DNA from: Plutella xylostella
Lineage: Eukaryota; Arthropoda; Insecta; Lepidoptera; Plutellidae
DNA: 64,000 nt
NCBI RefSeq assembly: GCF_932276165.1
Contig: NC_064011.1
Span: 5,287,501-5,351,500 of the forward strand
Reading direction: 5' to 3'
Part shown: positions 60,207 to 64,000 of the stretch, piece after piece
Position numbering within the stretch: position 1 is the stretch's first letter
How the letters are laid out: the number at the start of each line of letters is the position of its first letter
The notes under the pieces: generated by a model
The model's input: only the letters and a program-made list of their open reading frames with translations
Databases searched by the model: none
What the model was told of the DNA's origin: nothing
Made by a program: the position numbers and the translations under genes

Positions 60207-60533
60207 GTAAGTATTTACTTAAGTATTAGGTAACCGATTTGTAGGAAACGTTTAACTGATGTAAATCTACAATATTTTAAAGATAAAATATAAAATACTC
60301 TTTATTACACACAAAAACATTTTGTGAAACTGTTTCAGTTTCACAAACATAGAACAGAAACGGAATAGAACAATCGGCGGCCTTATTACTAAAAGTAATC
60401 TCTTCCAGACAATAACATAGGTGATACCAGCGCTGTGGCCTTATTGTCCACAGCACATGCTGAGCTGGGCCTTTTTGCCGCTCTAGACAGCAACCTTACT
60501 TTGTTTTATTTGTTTTTGATTGTATAATTCAGT

Positions 60534-61126
60534 CTGTTTACGAGGGATGGGAAATGTGAGGGGGATATTGAAAGAAGAGTGAAAGCGGGAAATAAAGTAA
60601 ATGGGGCCTTGCACTCTTTCATGAGGAGTCAAAACGTGTCCCTACACTAATGTATGGAAGTGAAAGCTGGGTTTGGGAGAAAAAGAATGAAAGTACTGTT
60701 GGGAGGGTAAATGCTGTTGAGATGCGCTTTCTAAGAAGTATGTGTGGACTGAAACTGAATGATAGGATAAGGAATAGTGTTATAAGAGATCGAGTTGGAG
60801 TAAAAGAAGACGTAGTGACCAAAATTGAAAAGGGAATGTTGAGATGGTTTGGTCACATTGAAAGGATGGATGAAAGAAGACTGACGAAAGAAATTTATTG
60901 TGCGGAGATGTATGGTTGTGTCGGTAGAGGACGTCCTATGCGAAAGAATGTCGACCATCTCAAGAAGAGCCAAATTAGGAGTTTCCGAAACCGACGTGCG
61001 TATATGAAGAGACTTATGAATGTGGAGGAAGCGAAAGAAGTATGTCAGGATCGTGGCACGTGGAGATCCATAGTCTCTGCCTACCCCTCTGGGAGACAGG
61101 CGTGAGCATATGTATGTATGTATGTA
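60534..61126 (+). pseudogene. LINE C-terminal fragment with TATG tail
   Basis: The frame from about 60644 encodes LMYGSESWVWEKKNESTV, EMRFLRSMCGL, a DRIRNSVIRDRVGV motif and GMLRWFGHIERMDERRL, ending WRSIVSAYPSGRQA. This is the C-terminal region after the reverse transcriptase of RTE-related LINEs. A frameshift separates it from DGKCEGDIERRVKAGNK upstream (about 60540). The tail is a TATG repeat (61108-61126). Confidence 0.75.
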
Positions 61127-61235
61127 TAATTCTGTATTTTATTAGTGTTTTTTTTTTCTGTTTTTTGTTGTTGTCAGTGTGTCAAATCAATGTTTCTTTC
61201 TTTTCTTTCTTACAAATAAACGATTGCTATTTCAG

Positions 61236-61331
61236 CACCCGTGCCCCCCCCCGCCGAGGGCACGCCCCCCCCTGCTGAGCCCCCAACCGAAGTGATAGTT
61301 GAGGCCAGTCTTCTTATGCCACCCCAATTCG
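61236..61331 (+). CDS. candidate Pro-rich alternative exon of the microexon gene
   Basis: The 96-nt exon has acceptor TTGCTATTTCAG and donor GTACGA, phase 1-1, no stop. It encodes PVPPPPAEGTPPPAEPPT, then EVIVEASLLMPPQF. Skipping 60201, it can follow the 57003 donor (T plus CA gives Ser). It is open in the expected phase and differs strongly from the AT-rich surroundings. It would extend the gene past 57124, so the TGA exon and this exon may be alternatives. Confidence 0.5.
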
Positions 61332-61439
61332 GTACGACCTTTTGGCTTTTGGCGTTTTTTTACAGCTAGGTATGCTTTATTATGCCCCAGTTTCATCATA
61401 CTCGGTTAGATCATAACCAGGGATTCGTTGTTGACTTTT

Positions 61440-62455
61440 GACACATCTGTCAAGAATTTGTTGACTTTTGACACATCTGTCAAGAATTTCCTCTACGAAA
61501 ATGTTGCAACGGGTACAAAATGCCTGTATACGTTACTGTCTCACTGTACCACCTAGAACACACGTAACACCTTTCATAAATAAAGCAGGGATCTTGAAGA
61601 TTGAGGCCAGAATGAAGTTACATCTTTCCGTTCTACTGTTTGGTGTCGTAAAAACGCATAAACCAGCGTACCTCTTCACTGAGCTTTCCTGGCGCAACTC
61701 GCTGCGTCGGTGTACAGCACCTTTGTTAACTCCCCCTTACCGTACAACAAAATTTCGAGGCTGTTTCAAGTATATGGCGACCAAATGCTGGAACAATATA
61801 CCCCCTCCCATCAGAGATCTTATCAATAAACACACTTTTAAACTGCGCTTCCGACTTTACTTGATAGCTGTACAAAAGCAGGCTGCGTAGCTTACGTTCT
61901 AGCATTCTCTTCGCCATATACTTTTTCTAGGTGTCACCCAGCAAATTAACTACCACATCACTTGCTATCATTTTCACACATATCACTTAAACTCACATCA
62001 CAATATATTCGTTTACACATACTACATAGCATACACCCATAATCATTTAACACAATTTATTGTTACATATTATTATATACATACATTCATAACATAATAT
62101 ATAAATATCTATTTTATTTTAGTATAAATATAATTATAACGTACCACAACACACTTTTACATATTTACTACACACATATTTATGTTTAGTTGAGGCTCCA
62201 CTCCCACTCACTAAAATTGGTCCTGGCAGAATACCAGCGCTGTGATTATTTAATTATAATCATAGTATTATGCTGAGTCAGAACCCCTTTTGCTAACATG
62301 ATAAATACACATGTTGCTTTTCTATCTGCATGTCTTTTAATAGTGTTTTGTGTTTATGTAATCTTAAACTTTATGTTAAAAATCTTGCTGTGTAACCTGT
62401 GTATATGTTGTGTTAAGTAAATAAATAATTTATCTATCTATCTATCTATCTATCA
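61440..62455 (+). pseudogene. LINE C-terminal fragment and 3' UTR
   Basis: The frame from 61468 to 61890 encodes MLQRVQNACIRYCLTVPPRT, HVTPFINKAGILKIEARM and KCWNNIPPPIRDLINKHTFK, the C-terminal region of a Jockey/CR1-like element. A 30-bp direct duplication at 61432-61491 ('ttgacttttgacacatctgt' twice) precedes it. A long AT-rich 3' UTR ends in a TATC repeat at 62432-62454. Confidence 0.75.
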
Positions 62456-62929
62456 AAAATGTGAAAAGTGTTAGTTAAATACCGTTGTTTTTCGTTTGTA
62501 TAAGTATAGGTTTTAAGGAAAAGTATGTGAGCCACGATGATTTATTAGCAAGTAACTTCATATAGACTGAATTTGATGTTTCAAAATAAGTAAATGTCTA
62601 GTATGGCCGCACAAGAAAGCTAGGCACAAATAGATGAGTAGGTAAATGGTACATAATCACAACACAAGATATGATATACCTAATATATACCCTGATTACA
62701 CCTCAAATTCAAATGGTTTAATCGACGTAAAATTTTACAATTAGGTATTTGTCGATAGTCATCTACCACCATTTCACAAAGGCCCCGTCATTGAGAAGGA
62801 AAGAAATGGCGAAAGAAACTCCTCGAGCATCTTTTCAACTTTTTCCTTATATATCTATTACAATTTTTACTTATATCTAGTACCTACAATTTTACTTAAG
62901 TACCTATATCCATTTCATTTTTTCAATAG

Positions 62930-63000
62930 CCTTAGCTGAGGTGGACAAGACCACGCGATTTTGTCGTTTAAATAATCATACCGAGTAGAGTGGCGAGACA
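62930..63000 (+). other. possible terminal exon after 61331, uncertain
   Basis: 'ttttttcaatag' followed by a phase-1 frame ALAEVDKTTRF and CRLNNHTE then TAG at about 62986-62988. The last part overlaps a repeat ('ccgagtagagtggcgagaca') also found at 24374. No donor is strong. Confidence 0.2.
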
Positions 63001-63014
63001 ACTGTATAGGTATA

Positions 63015-63475
63015 TATGTGGGGACATATTATGTGTATGTGTGGGGACATCTCACACACGGCCATCCGACCCCAAGCTAGGCAGAGCCTGTGTTATGGGT
63101 ATCGGAAAGCTGATATATCTACACAAATACTTAAAATGCTGAAAACATTAATTGGCTTTTTTTTTACTTTTTACTATATTTATAATTAATGTGTTAGCTG
63201 TAAGTTTTCTTAAATAAATAAATACATAGATATATATATATCCTCCTAGCCGTATTCGGCCATGGCGACTGCGTTCAAACTCCGTGTTTTATAGTTGCTG
63301 AGGGTTCCGCTGGTATACATAGATAGATACATATTAAATATAAATATCAACACCCAAGACCCGAGTAGGTACAAATATCTGTCTTTAAACAAATATCTGC
63401 TCCAGCCGGGAATCGAACCCGGGACCTTCGGCATAGCAGTCAGGGCCACTAACTACTACGCCATTCGACCGTCGA
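63015..63475 (-). mobile_element. family A SINE (long-tail) split by later insertions
   Basis: The head is at the 63475 side (B box 'ggttcgattcccggctggag') and the tail at 63035-63065. About 63130-63320 is foreign: a LINE 3' tail ending 'ttcttaaataaataaataca' and a reversed family B SINE end ('cctcctagccgtattcggcc'). Confidence 0.7.
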
Positions 63476-63487
63476 ACACTTGTTCAA

Positions 63488-63740
63488 TAGGGAATATGCA
63501 TAAATTTTTTTTTATTACTTTTATTAGATAGTTTTACATCACTTTATTATAGTAAAAAAAATTCAACGCCAAAATAAGTAATTTAAGGTATTTTAAAGAA
63601 AGTTAAAAAATTACAACCATCACGACCACTTTGAAATTCCCGTCAGGATGGCGGGCTGGTGTGACGTCATAAACTTTTAATTTCACGGCTCAGAATAATG
63701 AGTCCCGTCGGTCGGCATAGATTTTTTACCTAATCAAGTA
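63488..63740 (+). repeat. second copy of the 29136-29400 repeat
   Basis: Shares 'caatagggaatatgcat', 'tttattatagtaaaaaaaat' and 'gtgtgacgtca' in the same order and orientation. Confidence 0.6.
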
Positions 63741-63794
63741 ATCACAGAGTACTTTTGTATTTTCAACAAACCGATGTTGTCATGGTAACAAAAG

Positions 63795-63958
63795 AAAAAG
63801 GAAGTGTATAAAGTGTGATCAGTGGCTGTTTTGTAATGGTAATAAAGTGTGACCAGTGGCTGTTTTGTAATGGGAGCTCGTAAATAGCTACTAGTAGCTG
63901 TTTTGTAATGGGAGCTCGTAAATAGCTACTAGTAGCTATTTTGAAATGGGAGCGCGCA
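63795..63958. repeat. short tandem array, units of about 40-55 bp
   Basis: Four consecutive units share 'gtggctgttttgtaatg' or 'gtagctgttttgtaatggga'. The last three add 'gctcgtaaatagctactagt'. The array reaches close to the window end. Confidence 0.75.
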
Positions 63959-64000
63959 AACCAGAGGACCTTTGTACACAATATTACGCTATTATGGCAA

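Noticed and set aside
29136..63740. Direct repeats at 29136 and 63488 as boundaries of one large mobile unit containing the microexon gene
   Set aside because: The copies have diverged, lack terminal structure, and lie within and beyond the proposed gene. Simple dispersed-repeat copies are more likely.

Overview
The window looks like nuclear DNA of a lepidopteran (moth or butterfly). The main reasons are an intron-rich, pro-resilin-like RR-2 cuticular protein gene and a dense load of insect-type mobile elements: tRNA-headed SINEs, a 5S-rRNA-derived SINE, RTE, Jockey and CR1-like LINEs, piggyBac, hAT, pogo-like and PIF-like elements, and a Helitron-like family. No bacterial-type operon, CRISPR array or standalone RNA gene is visible. 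The assignment to Lepidoptera is inference from general character; no species is claimed.

Layout. Positions 1-17300 are almost entirely repeats and LINE remnants. From 17391 (TATA box) to about 26030 (poly(A) signal) there is one well-supported plus-strand gene of eight coding exons. It encodes a secreted pro-resilin-like protein with a signal peptide, Pro/Gln/Tyr-rich resilin-like repeats including nine 21-bp units, and a C-terminal RR-2 chitin-binding domain split over the last two exons. Its introns carry SINEs, MITEs and a pogo-like element.

From about 28.4 kb to at least 57.1 kb, and perhaps past 61.3 kb, I read a second plus-strand gene that ordinary ORF finding cannot see. It has at least 26 exons, 17 of them 24 nt or shorter and one only 6 nt. 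Almost all are symmetrical phase 1-1, bounded by good splice sites (14 of 25 donors are exactly GTAAGT), and they join into one stop-free frame of about 320 codons ending in TGA with AATAAA about 90 nt downstream. The predicted protein has a small-residue/aliphatic N-terminal part, a strongly basic Pro/Arg-rich then Gly/Lys-rich block, Cys-containing and acidic segments, and a hydrophobic C-terminal exon. I recognise no family. The architecture resembles microexon effector genes known elsewhere (bicycle genes of aphids, MEGs of schistosomes), but that is a resemblance of gene structure only.

The introns of the microexon gene hold most of the remaining mobile DNA: an RTE LINE (31.6-33.1 kb), a CR1/Jockey-like LINE inserted in a piggyBac transposase gene (37.2-41.5 kb), another LINE (44.5-45.6 kb), a Jockey element with an intact gag-like ORF1 (49.4-52.9 kb), two pogo-like elements and a 5S SINE. 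None interrupts a proposed exon. The right end (57.4-64 kb) has a non-autonomous hAT element with a perfect 8-bp target duplication, two LINE 3' ends, possible extra exons of the microexon gene and a short tandem array.
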